From positions 2,542,733-2,606,732 of the forward strand of contig JARUPZ010000018.1 of assembly GCA_031213475.1 (NCBI GenBank): a DNA stretch of 64,000 nucleotides, written 5' to 3'. This stretch comes from Nereocystis luetkeana. Lineage: Eukaryota > Sar > Phaeophyceae > Laminariales > Laminariaceae. The notes under the pieces are model-generated. The model was not told the origin of the DNA. It was given only the letters and a program-made list of their open reading frames with translations, and did no database searches. Below, in pieces: positions 23,701 to 34,200 of this stretch (positions within the stretch are counted from its first letter, which is position 1; every line of letters starts with the position of its first letter). The position numbers and the translations under genes are program-made.

Positions 23701-26686
23701 CCAGCACGAGGCAACCAAGCCAACAACGCCACTCTACGATAATTCGAAACACCAAAACGTACCTAACTCGGCATTCATCGCCGCCCTTCAAGTTAGGCGC
23801 GGCGCGTCTCTTTCCCTTCGCCCTCCCGTCAACGCCTGCACGATTTCCAGGGGAGGCCCTTTCCTTCGAAATCAATCCAGCCCCCTGTTCATCTCCGTCT
23901 CCCTCCTCCGCGCCCGCACCCTCATCTTGCCCGCACGCTACGTAGGCAGGGCTGTGACTAAGCGGATCGGAGAGTAGAAGCGCGGTTCCTGTTGGCGGAC
24001 GGCGCCCGCCCTGTCCCTGTCCCTGCCCCGCCGTTGTGTTTAGTGCACCTCCCCCGGCCTCTCTTCGACCGGAATTTTCTCGGGCCTTTGACACTACCGT
24101 TCTCGAACTCCTGGAAGCGCTTGCTTTCCCGTTGTCGGCTCTGGCGACTCTGCGACCGTTGCCACAGCAGTCATCACCGCGTGATCGTCCTGGTCTCTTC
24201 CCGCCTCCGTCTGGGGCAAGAAACTCGCCGCTGTCACTGCCAGCACCAGAAGGCGAGTGCACGCCCGGGCTCAGCGACCCCTGCTTCTCTTTCGTCGGCG
24301 CCCTCGCGTTTCCCGCGCGTCCTGCTATGTCGTTGCCGCGGCTGCCGCTGCCGCCGCCGCCACTAACATCCGCGACACCGCCTGTCTGTCCGGCCTCGGC
24401 GTGCTTTAACAGGGCCTGGCGCACGAGCTCCAGCCGCTTCGAGACTTTCGCCTTTCCGGTGCCTGCTGTATTCTTCTGGGGGAAGAGCAACTCCAGCCGC
24501 TGGGCCTGTTCAAGCACGGTCGTGGGGAGTGAGTTTGCCGGGTCGATCCCGCCAATCGTGCCAGAAAATCAATCAGGTCATAGCCCGGCGGGGGCGATAG
24601 CACCAGTCCAGTCGAGTTGGCTAGTCGGGCTGCGAACCGCGACAACAACTCCTCTTGGTCAATGGTCAAAGGACTAAGGCAAGCAACAAATGAGTCCCCC
24701 CTCCCCGTAAAAGCCATTGGCATGCCAGAACTCCGTCGGTACCACACGTCAGCGTTTGAGGAGCACCTGCTCACCTCCGTCTGAGCTTCTCTTGGTTCCA
24801 AGTCTCGATGGGCCTCGCCGTCGGGTGGCTCGTCCAGCGTGAGCACCGAACGAGCGACATCGGCGAGCCGCCTCAACCGTGGCAGGAACGACCCTTCGTC
24901 GCCGAACCGCCCGGGAAAGAGGCGCCACACCATGCTCTGTCGGTGGGGGAAGAGGAAACACCGGGCAATGACTTCAGCGTTACGGAATCATGTCGATCTC
25001 TGGCCCGGAAAGCGCTACACATTTAGTATCGGGGCCGTTCGCCCGGACGCCAATACCTCACACGCCTACACGGGGTTAAAAGGGTTGGCTGCAGCCAAGA
25101 AGTTTGTTGCCAGTGCTCAATACGTGCGTCGCCAGTCCTGTGGCAGCGGTAGCGTTTACAGCGCAGTGGCTGGCATTTGAAAGCGCGTTTTGGGGGCAGG
25201 TGAGCCTGCCGTGAAAAAACGAAAACGAGCAGGACGAGGTGCGCTGCAAAGGTTCTGGTGGTCAGCCGACTTTTTATGGGGGACTGGCAGGGAAAAAGGC
25301 AGCCGCACCCACCCCCGCGCGTGTGAGAACCTTGTGTACATGGGAAACGCGTTTTCTAGATGCGTCACCGTCCCTACGTTGCTTCACTGCGTCTCCCACC
25401 AGCGCTCACAGCACAACAGACGCGGATTGTACTGGCCACCGCTGCAAGGTTACCGCCGCCACCGCCGCCGCCGCCACCGCTCAGCAAAACCCATGTGTGG
25501 GACGCACCTGGAGGCTCGACACGCGTGGGGGGATGGAATTCTTCACCAGGAAGCAGTAGGCATGGTCGGTCGCCGTGAACAGGTCGAGCAGTTGTCGGTA
25601 CGCCTCCGGCAGGGGACGGTCGGCTTCCGCTGCGTTTCCTTTTCCACCTGATTCGCATGGGAGGGGGAGGGAGGCGCAGAAGTCGATGAACCATACTGCT
25701 ACCGGCACTTCTGCCGCTTTTGTTGCAGAGGTTCGATTTTGATGCGCGAGAGGGTACATATGTACCTGGCATGCAAGAGGCACGGCCAACATGTACTTCT
25801 ATCTGCTGTACCAGGTATGTATTTGCAACGTGCAAGAACAGAGAGGGGGGAAGGAGCCTGGCCCAACGCTCATAACAGGGACCCTGACCATGACGGCCTC
25901 GGAATGTTCTGTTCCGCCAGGACGACAAGGAACACCGATGCGTCGTACGAGGTACTGTTAGCAAATAAAAGCTCGATCGATATTCCGTGCACGTCATGAT
26001 ATGGTTCATACATACCACAGGTACGTTGCGACTTGCGACGCAAGGAACGTCAACCATTGTGTGGCCGCATGCCAAGCAAGAAGGTCCACGGGAGGGACCA
26101 CCTCATTGCTCGCTACTCCCTACACATATACTGCACGTACGTACGTACGTACGTACGTACGTACGTACACACGATTAAACGCGGCCTGACAGCAGCGACT
26201 TGTACCAACAAGTAGAGTAAGCTTCCCTGTACGCGTATACGCGTATGCCTTTCCAATGGTCGACGGTCGACGAGAGAACGAACGTAACACTCCTCCTTCG
26301 CTCCCACAGCGTTATGGAGTACGCACCAGCGCACGAATACAACACAAGACTACAGCGGTGGGACTTCTGCTGTAGGCTGTGTAGACTCTCTAGAAGTGAA
26401 CGAATAGCTCGTGCCTGGTACGTATACTCGTACTTGTGCGTACAGCAGTACGATGGAAAGCGCAGTATGTTCTGCACCGCACCAGGCCGCACTGCAAATT
26501 TGTAAATTTGTGCCATCTCCCACCTCCTGAAAGATCGCGGTTTGAATTCGAAACACAATGTACATGATGCTTTCAGTATCCACCTCTGTTATTCGGTCGC
26601 TTCTTCTTCGGCCGCTTTGATCCAATTTTGGCCGCAGGTCGCGCCTCCACCGCGTGATCTTCATCGGCAGCAACCTCATTGCCCAT
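10224..26686 (-). CDS. HRQ1: HRQ1-type DEAH-box DNA helicase
   Basis: Full 22-exon model, all in phase (4,839 nt, 1,612 aa). Exons: 26686-26584, 25647-25508, 24936-24775, 24505-23763, 23154-22987, 22476-22285, 22107-22059, 21255-21127, 20833-20732, 20233-18959, 18523-18416, 17775-17691, 17290-17220, 15978-15889, 15400-15290, 14795-14662, 14026-13924, 13435-13284, 12797-12617, 12203-12016, 11143-11044, 10676-10224 (stop TAA). Motifs: TATSSGKS (residues about 461-468), DEAH (561-564), SAT (601-603), ALELGVDIG, QQAGRAGR, and a C-terminal CPCPDGCLACIHDHGC. The family (RecQ4-like Hrq1/YprA/MrfA) are 3'-5' DNA helicases acting in crosslink repair and genome maintenance; a nuclear role here is inferred. 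Odd points are a 330-residue insertion in the core, a GC-AG intron near the end, and a weak donor at 17219 where a few residues may be missing. Confidence 0.93.
15290..18523 (-). other. HRQ1 helicase lobe 2 (motifs IV-VI) and following segment
   Basis: Exon 11 gives VPLVQGYRGGYTKDERRKIE. Exon 12 gives LLGVTATCALELGVDIGELD (motif V). Exon 13 gives SVSSLRQQAGRAGRGGTDSL (motif VI with arginine finger). Exon 14 gives DPISQFFVRNPRELFHKQP and exon 15 gives VLRAHMLCAAAECPLG, both typical of the post-core Hrq1 segment. Motif V has Cys where homologues usually have Asn (TNALELG). The donor after exon 13 is GTTATC, and homologues usually have a few extra residues here, so a micro-exon or alternative boundary is possible. 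Confidence 0.88.
16450..16690 (+). repeat. Dispersed repeat C, copy 2
   Basis: Lies in the HRQ1 intron between exons 13 and 14, oriented opposite to the copy at 3700-3960. Conserved blocks include TATGATCTAGCTCATGTTGCC and GGTGGGAGCC, and the sequence around it is rich in short GATCAT/ATGATC motifs. Confidence 0.6.
18959..20233 (-). other. HRQ1 exon 10 with a long insertion inside the helicase core
   Basis: A single 1,275-nt exon opens with motif III (FICCSATMRAAPSHFAS..SGRKTVVMWRPPIV) and closes with the motif IV region (SPICETAQIFAALVKQRV..LAFCRTRKLTELTLRYG). In most homologues these blocks are close together. Here about 330 residues, roughly 651-982 of the protein, separate them, rich in Ala, Gly, Ser, Arg and Glu. 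The only less biased patch is GWRKGPTDNFYNKEYIKLLG. The insertion is uninterrupted by stops and in frame with both blocks. Confidence 0.9.
20732..23154 (-). other. HRQ1 helicase lobe 1 (motifs Q, I, II)
   Basis: Exons 5-9. Exon 5 gives LALDHLKSLPIYEGQALY..HPLHPEV, the conserved lead-in to the core. Exon 6 gives LFKHQALAIDAAAAGKHV then STATSSGKS (Walker A) and YLFPTKALAQDQL (motif Ia). Exon 7 is only 49 nt and supplies LDGDTPFRE. Exon 8 gives ANIILTNPDMLHASVLPGH and ends VVIDE; exon 9 opens AHVYRGAFGAHV, so the DEAH box is assembled across an intron. All phases agree. Confidence 0.92.
21635..21702. repeat. (ACGC)n microsatellite
   Basis: A CGCA/ACGC tandem tract with occasional ATGC variants, in the HRQ1 intron between exons 7 and 8. 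Confidence 0.9.
23763..26686 (-). other. HRQ1 N-terminus: NLS, CDT1-like segment, disordered linker
   Basis: Exons 1-4. Exon 1 starts at an ATG in good context (GCCATGG) and carries a basic cluster KRPKKKRPNN that fits a nuclear localisation signal. Exons 2-3 give LPEAYRQLLDLFTATDHAYC..VKNSIPPR and RFGDEGSFLPRLRRLADVAR, resembling the CDT1-like winged-helix segment preceding the Hrq1 helicase core; that match is from memory and moderate. Exon 4 (about 247 aa) begins AQRLELLFPQKN..KRLELVRQALLKHAEAG and then becomes a Gly/Ser/Ala/Arg-rich linker, probably disordered. An in-frame upstream ATG exists at 26800, so the start is not certain. Confidence 0.7.
26137..26169. repeat. (ACGT)n microsatellite
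   Basis: A perfect self-complementary ACGT tract that can form a hairpin or cruciform. It lies in the first HRQ1 intron. Confidence 0.9.
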
Positions 26687-28228
26687 GGCACCAGCACCAG
26701 TTATCACACACAGAAAGCTGCAGACACTTGGTTTGAGTGCTTGAGTTTGAGTGTTTGAGTCATTCCCATTGGTTTGAGTGTTTGAGTTGAGCGAAAACAT
26801 GGTTTTGCTTTGTTTATTTCGGCGTTTTTTATACGGGAGTCCGGATTTTTTTCCCCTTCGTACAGCTTGCTGAGCGCAGCAGCATTACAACAGCAGTGCG
26901 TATATAGCAGCCTACCCGGTACTCTACCCAACTTTTTGACTCCACTTATTTGTGCTGACTATTTCTGCCACGGTGTGACTCCTCTTACCACTTCTCCCGA
27001 CCCACGTTCCCAGCACAAGCCCCGGGTGCGAAGTGCTACCGCTGCTACTACTCCTACTACTGCTGCTGCTGCTCCTGCTGGCTGCAACTGAATCAATTCT
27101 GAATTGCCTTTTCAAACATGGCAGGATACGCTCAGGTATGCACTCTATTGCAGTGTACACAGCAGTAGTGTTGCCCTGGTACACACCGTAGGTGCTGCTG
27201 CTGCTGTACATATAAAATTGTAACGCGATACGTAGCTAGTACTCCATATTACTGCGCGTAATATAAGTGGCATACTGGTCGTCCAGTCTCTTTGTCTCCC
27301 TCTGTACACCGGACTGAATGCGGCAAGTGTCGAGCGCGCTCTATCTTACAGCTGCTGCTGTGTGTGTCGGGGGCGGGGGCGGGGGCGGGGGCGCCTTGCC
27401 GAGAACAAACGCACGGCAGAGAGGTTTGTCGTTGTTTTTTCTCAGGAGAGGGTCGGGGTGGGGGCATTGCATTGTTGCATTGTCGCAGCTCCATTTTCGG
27501 CGCTCACCTGGTAAAGAGCAAAGAGTACACCATTATAACAAGAGAAGCATGCCGTCGAAGAGTTCACCAGACAACAGAAGCTTACACCTACATAGTACCA
27601 GGTATGTAACATGATACTTTGACACCTGGTACGTGGTACGAGTACCTGGTACACTGGGTAAGAACTACGACGGCAGTTCGGATCATCTGACGGAACATGC
27701 TCGTACCTTCAAAGAGTTCACCGTACTACGGTATACGTACAAGATAACTATTAGTACACCTTCTACGTATCGTATGACATGATGCCTGATACCCGTACCA
27801 GGTAAGAGTACAAGTCGTAATATTATTGTTGCACAGCATGTGTGCGGGTCGTATGCATGATGGATTTATGATGAACATGAGTTGCATTGTACGTTCATCG
27901 TTACTTTTATGTTCCAATTGGCCAATTTGGACCAACGCGCTGGCGGTTCGTACTTGCTGTTACTTACTCCGTGCTTTGCTTTTATGCTTTCCTTTGCGCA
28001 ATCGTATCGTATGCTCTCGGCCGAGGGTTGAATAAAACGAGCCTTGTCTGTGATGATGATGATGATGATGATGGTGAGCTGATGATGATGTGAGCCGCGT
28101 CGAAGGAGGTCCCCAAGCGGACGCATGATGCGCCGCCGCCGCCACCACCGCCGCTGCCCCCCCCCCCCCCCCCCCCCTTCTCATAGCATATACCTGGTAC
28201 CTTCCGCAACGCATGCACGTAAACACAG
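26687..28228. promoter_or_regulatory. Divergent intergenic region between HRQ1 and the methyltransferase
   Basis: About 1.5 kb separates the HRQ1 ATG (minus) from the first recognised methyltransferase exon (plus). It should contain both promoters and the missing 5' exon of the methyltransferase. Visible content: a TTTGAGTGTTTGAGT direct repeat at about 26735-26790, four runs of GGGGGC at 27369-27393, a cluster of TACCAGGTA/TACCTGGTA motifs at about 27595-27810, a (GAT)n run at about 28052-28080 and a poly-C run at about 28157-28178. No clear TATA box was identified. Confidence 0.45.
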
Positions 28229-31200
28229 CATCAGTCGAAGAGCCATGCTAGGTTCGAGGTAAAGGCGGCGGGTTGGGATGACAAGCCGGTAGTCCGCGGC
28301 ATCACCTCCATGCTCGAGACCTGGATCACCGGCCAGGTTTGTCAGTGATTGGTGGATTGGCGGGTTGGTGATGCCGTCAATGGTTATCATCGTAACGTCG
28401 GGAGACCACTCTCGATGTAAATATAAGGACGGTTAGTATCCTATTATGTAGTAACCGAACGGTCATTATATGTCCGTCCAGACAATAGTAGTGCTTCGTA
28501 TAGCTAATACCTGGTACCTGGTATACCGGTAAATGAGTAACCGGCACGGGTCGGATTCGCAGCTATTTAGCGCACCGCCAATGCAAGTGCAAAAGTACAA
28601 CTGCTTGCTGTACGAAGTGATAATGGTATACCTCGTACGAGAGGGTTATATTGCCGATCGCGCCCCTCCCCACGTCTCTCTCCCCTTGACAAGGAAGCAG
28701 AGTTAGAGTTGAAGCTGCTGTTGCTGCCGCCGCCGCCGCCGCCGCCTCGGCTTGCAGGTGCCTCTCTCTCGCCTGCAGTAGTGTCCCACATCATTGCGGG
28801 CGGTCTATTCGCGGGACTTGTATGCGGGGTATGCTCAGAGCCGTTTTTGTTTTGTGGAGACCTCAACAGTAAAAAGCCCGTGGAACAACTTGAACACATG
28901 TTTTCAGCAACAACCTGAAACATCACCTATTAATGGTTCTTTGTCTGCTTGCTTGTCTTGCCTTGTCCTTCTTGCTTGTTTTGTTTGGCTTGTTTGGCTC
29001 GCTTGCCTTGCTTGCCTTGCTTGCATTGGTGTGCTTGCATTGGTGTGCCTTGCTCGTTTTGCTTGTTTCGTTCGTTTTGCCGGCCGGCCTGCTTGCCTGC
29101 TTGCTTGACTGTTTGCCTGCTTTGCTCGCCTGCCTGCTTGCTGTTAATAGTTTTGTTTTTCGCGTTCTTGCGTGCTACCGGTACGTGCTTGCGTGCTACC
29201 GGTACGTGCTTGCTCCCAACACCACCACTACCACCATACCCTCACCACTATTAGTACCAATTTCAACACCAATACAAACACAAACAACAACCAACACCAA
29301 CACCACACCAACGATCGAAAACAACAAACTACCAACCGAAACACAAACAACCTTTGTGCGTACCTGGTAAAGCTAACAACCAATCTAAACGCGAACGATC
29401 GAACAACCAACCAATCAAAACCGAAACAACCGAAACAGCCGAAACAAACTACACCGAACGAACCAGCTAACGAACAAATGAAATAAACGAACGACACGGA
29501 CAGGAGTGGTGGACGCCGCCCATGAACGGGCCCACCCTTGACTTCGGCTGCGGCACCGGCTGCCTCACCATGGCCCTACGGGATGGCCTCGGCGGGCAGG
29601 TTACGGCCGTCGACACGAGCCGGGCGATGTTGGAGCAGCTGGACATCAAGGCCCAAGGGAGAGGCGTGACCACCGTCGCCATTGAGGTGAGAGATAATGT
29701 CGAAATTTGGCACAAAGTTAGCTTGTATGGATGTCTGTAGCGGGGGCAGATACACAGGTATACGTGTATACTCTGCTTTGTGACCACGGGCTAGGTTTTT
29801 GGGAAATGAGCCTCGTGCATACGCGTACCAATGATAACATGATGAATGTCGTCCTATGGGGTACGCGAACATCACACCAGGTTGTTTCGGTAAAGCACTC
29901 CAGTGCAGCAGTACAGTATGTGGATACCAGGCCCTATCCTCTATAGGTCGTACCGCCTCAGTATCACCGAAATCCTTCGGGCCATTCGGTCCCCTCGGCA
30001 GGCTTACCCTGAGATTACCTCTAATGTAGTTGCTGACCCCCGAGAGTATGGTAACGCCACACAATCCACCCTCCCTCGGTGTGTCTCCACAGCCAAACCT
30101 GAACAAAGAGGTAGTGTCTACTTGCTGCGGGACTAACGACAGTCCTTACATCTGGCGTCGTCCGACAACTACCGTGATAGTATTAATCGTCTGTTGACAG
30201 TCTGTAGTGGAAGCAAAAACCAATCACGGGCGTTTTATTAGTTTGTACCAATAAGACAGTAAATCGAGATACGTTTATTTATAGTGTTGTGGCGCGTCGG
30301 CATCGACTGCTAACCGGGGTCGCGCACCCCCATTGCTGTTCCCTGGCCGGACTCGGGATTATGGAGAGCCAATTTCGTGTCAGAGCGCATGGAGTTTCTG
30401 TGCCCTTTCTTGTGCTTCCGCGACTCAGCGCAGCTCAGCTCCAGTGAGCCATGCAACAAACAACCTCTACTGACCGAGCAGTCGAGCAGATAACCCTTTC
30501 TTCGCTCCCTTCCGAGCCCCCATCCACCCCAGCCGCCCTCCACTCCCACCCCGAACCCCCCACCGTAACCCTACCCCCACCCTATTCCCGCCTCCACCCT
30601 AACCGCACCTCCACCCCCACCCCTCTTCTCCCGCTCCTCGCAAACAACACCGCCTCGCGCAACCCTCACGAAAACCAAACTATGAATCCCGTTTTCTATT
30701 CAATCAACAACTGCTAAACACGAATATACAAAAACACAAACGAAAACGGAGGAAAAAAAAAACAACATTAAATGAACAAAAAACAAATCTTAAAAAAAAA
30801 ATAAACAACAAAACGAAAACAAAACACCTTACCGCACCGCACCGCACCGCACCATGAAAAAAAAAAAAACACGCGCGCGCACACACACAGCTCACAGGAC
30901 CGGGCCAACTCGGCGAAGGCGCGGACGACTCGTTCGCTCTGGCCTACACGAGCCTGACACTTCACCACATCCAAGAGTGCAATCGTACCGTGTCGACGCT
31001 GGCGGGCTATCTTCGCCCGGGCGGGCGGCTGCTGGTGTTCGATATCGAGGCAACCGACGACGCGCACATGTTTCACCCGGCGGATTTCGAGGTGAGAGGA
31101 TGAGGCGTGCGCCCGCTGAGATTTTGGTGGTGGTGGTGGTGGTGGTGGTGGTGGTGGTGATGGTGGTGGTGGTGGTGGCGACCGTTTGCTGCTACGGTGG

Positions 31201-34200
31201 GAGTTGGAGAAGTGGTGTTTTGCATTGATAGATCGCCCGTGTTTTTAGGGAAATAGCAGGAGGGGTGGGGAGAGGGTTGGGGGGAGGGTTGGAGGTTTTG
31301 TTGTCAACGTGTCGGGTTACGTGGTGTGATGCAACGTTTATGTCTAAAATCGGAAAGGGGTGGGGAGGCTACTTGACGTCACTCGCTTCAAGGACGGGCC
31401 CTTGTTACGCTCTTTGAGACGGTGGCGATGCGCGTTTGAGACCGACCGTTGCTGTAGTAGATGCAGCCGATGTGTACACTTAATGCACGGTGGCTATAAA
31501 CACAGCCGGAGGGTTTCGCTCCACAACGTCTTAGCAAACGCGCCCCCCCCTCCCCCTCCCCCTCCTTCTCTCCCACACCCTCTCCCGCTCGCTTCTTGAA
31601 TCGGCCAATGACGGAGCAGCTGGGCAATCAGCTCGAACACCATGGCATCCGGGAGGGGGACCTAAGGGCCTGGTGCGAGAACACGGGGATGCTCGAAGAT
31701 ATCCGCGTGGATCGCCTTAAGTTTAGGAAGGAGGAGGGGGAAGACGCCGCGTTCGGCACGGGAAAGGAGTTCACGCTGCTAGCCTTGTCCTGCGTCAGGA
31801 TTGTGGAGGGGGCGGAGGCTAGAGCAGCGCGGAACAGCGCCGCTCGTGAGTTTTTTTCGCCGCGGTTGCGGTCTGGGGGGGGCGGTGGTTGCGGTGAAGG
31901 AGAGGGAGGGGGGGGGGGTTGTTGTTGTTGGTGGTGGTTGGTGTCGGTGGCATTGGTGGTGCTGTTGCTTGTGATGATGGCGGCGGCGGTGGTGGTGCAG
32001 CAGCATGTCATACCAGCTGTAGCCATGCTAGCAGTAGGATGCCCATGCCGTCAGTAGTTACGCGATAGCAGTAGTCATACCATACCAGCAGTAGCCACGC
32101 CAGCGGTAGCCATACCAGCAGTAGACATACCATGCCAGCAATAGGCATACCTTGCCAGCAGTAGCCTCGCCAGCAGTAGCCGTGCCCGCAGTAAATACAC
32201 CAACAGTAGACACGCCGACAGCAGTAGACGTGCTAGCAGTGGGTACACCACGCTATCCATAGGCATGTCATGGTAGCAGTCGCCATGCCAGCAGCAGTAT
32301 TGCCAACAGTAGACACGCCGACAGCAGTAAGACACGCTACCAGCAGAAGACACACCAACAACAGTAGAACATCAGTAGAGCAGCAGACATGCCAACAACA
32401 GTAAATACGCCAACATCAGTAGACACTCCAACGACAGTAGAACATCAGTAGATACGCCAACAGCAGAAGGCACATCAACGACAGTAGACACGACAACAGC
32501 AGTAGACGCGCCAACAGCAGTAGGCACACCAACAACAGCAGCAGACGCACCAACAGCAGTATAGAAACCAACTGCAGCAGACACGCCGACAGCAGTAAAC
32601 CACGCCAACAGCAGACACGCCAGCAGTCGTCGTGCCATGCCAGCACTACACGATAGACATGGCATGCCAGCGATAGCCACGCCAACAGCGGTAGCCACCC
32701 ATGCCATGCCATGACATGCCATGCCATGCCATGGCGTAACACAGCCACCCCTTGCACCCTGCTCGCCCTCACTTGCGCATTTCTTCGTGGGCGGGCACAG
32801 CAGACCTAGACAGAGCCGATAACTGCCTGGCGTGCAAGCGGCGCGAGGTCGTGTTCAAGTGCGTCCCATGCGGCTGCCACGCGTTCTGCAAGGGGTGCGC
32901 GATGAAGGTCGCCACGGGCGGGCGGTGAGTGAGGAAGCATGTGCACCAAGCAAGGCGTTTTTTTGTGAAAGAAGCAGACTATCATCAGCCGCCGGGATAA
33001 AAAAAAAGGTCAACTCATTGAGGGCGTACTTCTTGTGTACCGGATCGTACGCAATTGTAAACCTCACCAAATTATGATGCAAGTAAACGACTCCGCGGTG
33101 GGTAGTCCATTGGAACAGGAGAACACGAGGAGAACGCTCGATGTATGAACCCAGTAGAGCTCACTATGGTTGACGCACTCTACGATTGACGCACACTGGT
33201 GTGTGCGAGACGAAGATGACTAGAAAACGCCATGCTGCTATAAAACCCCATGCATTGGTTGATTGGGTTGGGGGTTAGGGTTAAGGTTGATGCATTCGTT
33301 TCGTATCGTACACAGAGGCCCTCAACCATTGCGTCGAATACCTGGCACCAGGTACGCCGTAAGGTACACCGTCAACGAACCTGTCTGCTGAAATTACTGT
33401 ACGTCCATCCATGTCATTGGGGGGGCGGGGCGTACTCATTCGTTGTCTGCCTTAGTCGTTTGGCTATCGACCACGCATCGCTTTCGAGACAGAGCACCGT
33501 TCCTGCTCCAAATAGGGACACCTCCAAGATTTGGGCGCTATTTATTTTTTTTCCTTATATTACATGGAAGGCGTTTTGCTATTTAATATCCCCTTCCTGT
33601 TCCGCCGCCTGTGGCCACCATCTATCTCCTAGGATAGGGATCGTTTTCTCGCTACTCTCTCTTCTAGTGCACCACGTCACATTCGTGTATGTCATGGGGG
33701 GGGACAAGTGACAAGACTCTAAAGCGAGCTAGCTGCCTTGTGGGGCATGCCTTAATTCTTAGCTGGGTGAACCCGGAGAACCTACAAAAAACGTGAAGCC
33801 GGAGATCGGCCGCGTCCGGTCCATAATATATCCGAAAAAAACGTTACCCCTACGAACTGGGAACGCTTTTTTGTTTGTTTGTTTTAATGCCGCCTTACAC
33901 CAGCGCATACAGCTGCGACAAATACAGAAAAAAAAATTATCGCGCGAGGTTTTAGGAAGAGCTACTCGTACCCTGTCTCTTTTTTTTTTTTTTTTTGGGG
34001 GGGGGGGATTGGGGACCGGTAACGTCGGTGTAAATAACTCCACGTTTGTAATTTGTAGCGGAAATGGTGTTGCAGGTTGCATCGCGTCAGTGGGTGGGTG
34101 GATGGGTGGGTGGATGGCGGTACCAGAAGTGGCTGTGGTGGTGGTCATAGCAAGAGGAAGGGTAGATGTAGAGGTGGATGTAGCAGGGGTGGCGGTAGCG

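Noticed and set aside
33268..33296. Interstitial telomere-like GGGTTAGGGTTAAGG (also near 52715-52760)
   Set aside because: Only one or two degenerate TTAGGG units at each site; not enough for a telomere or a fusion site.
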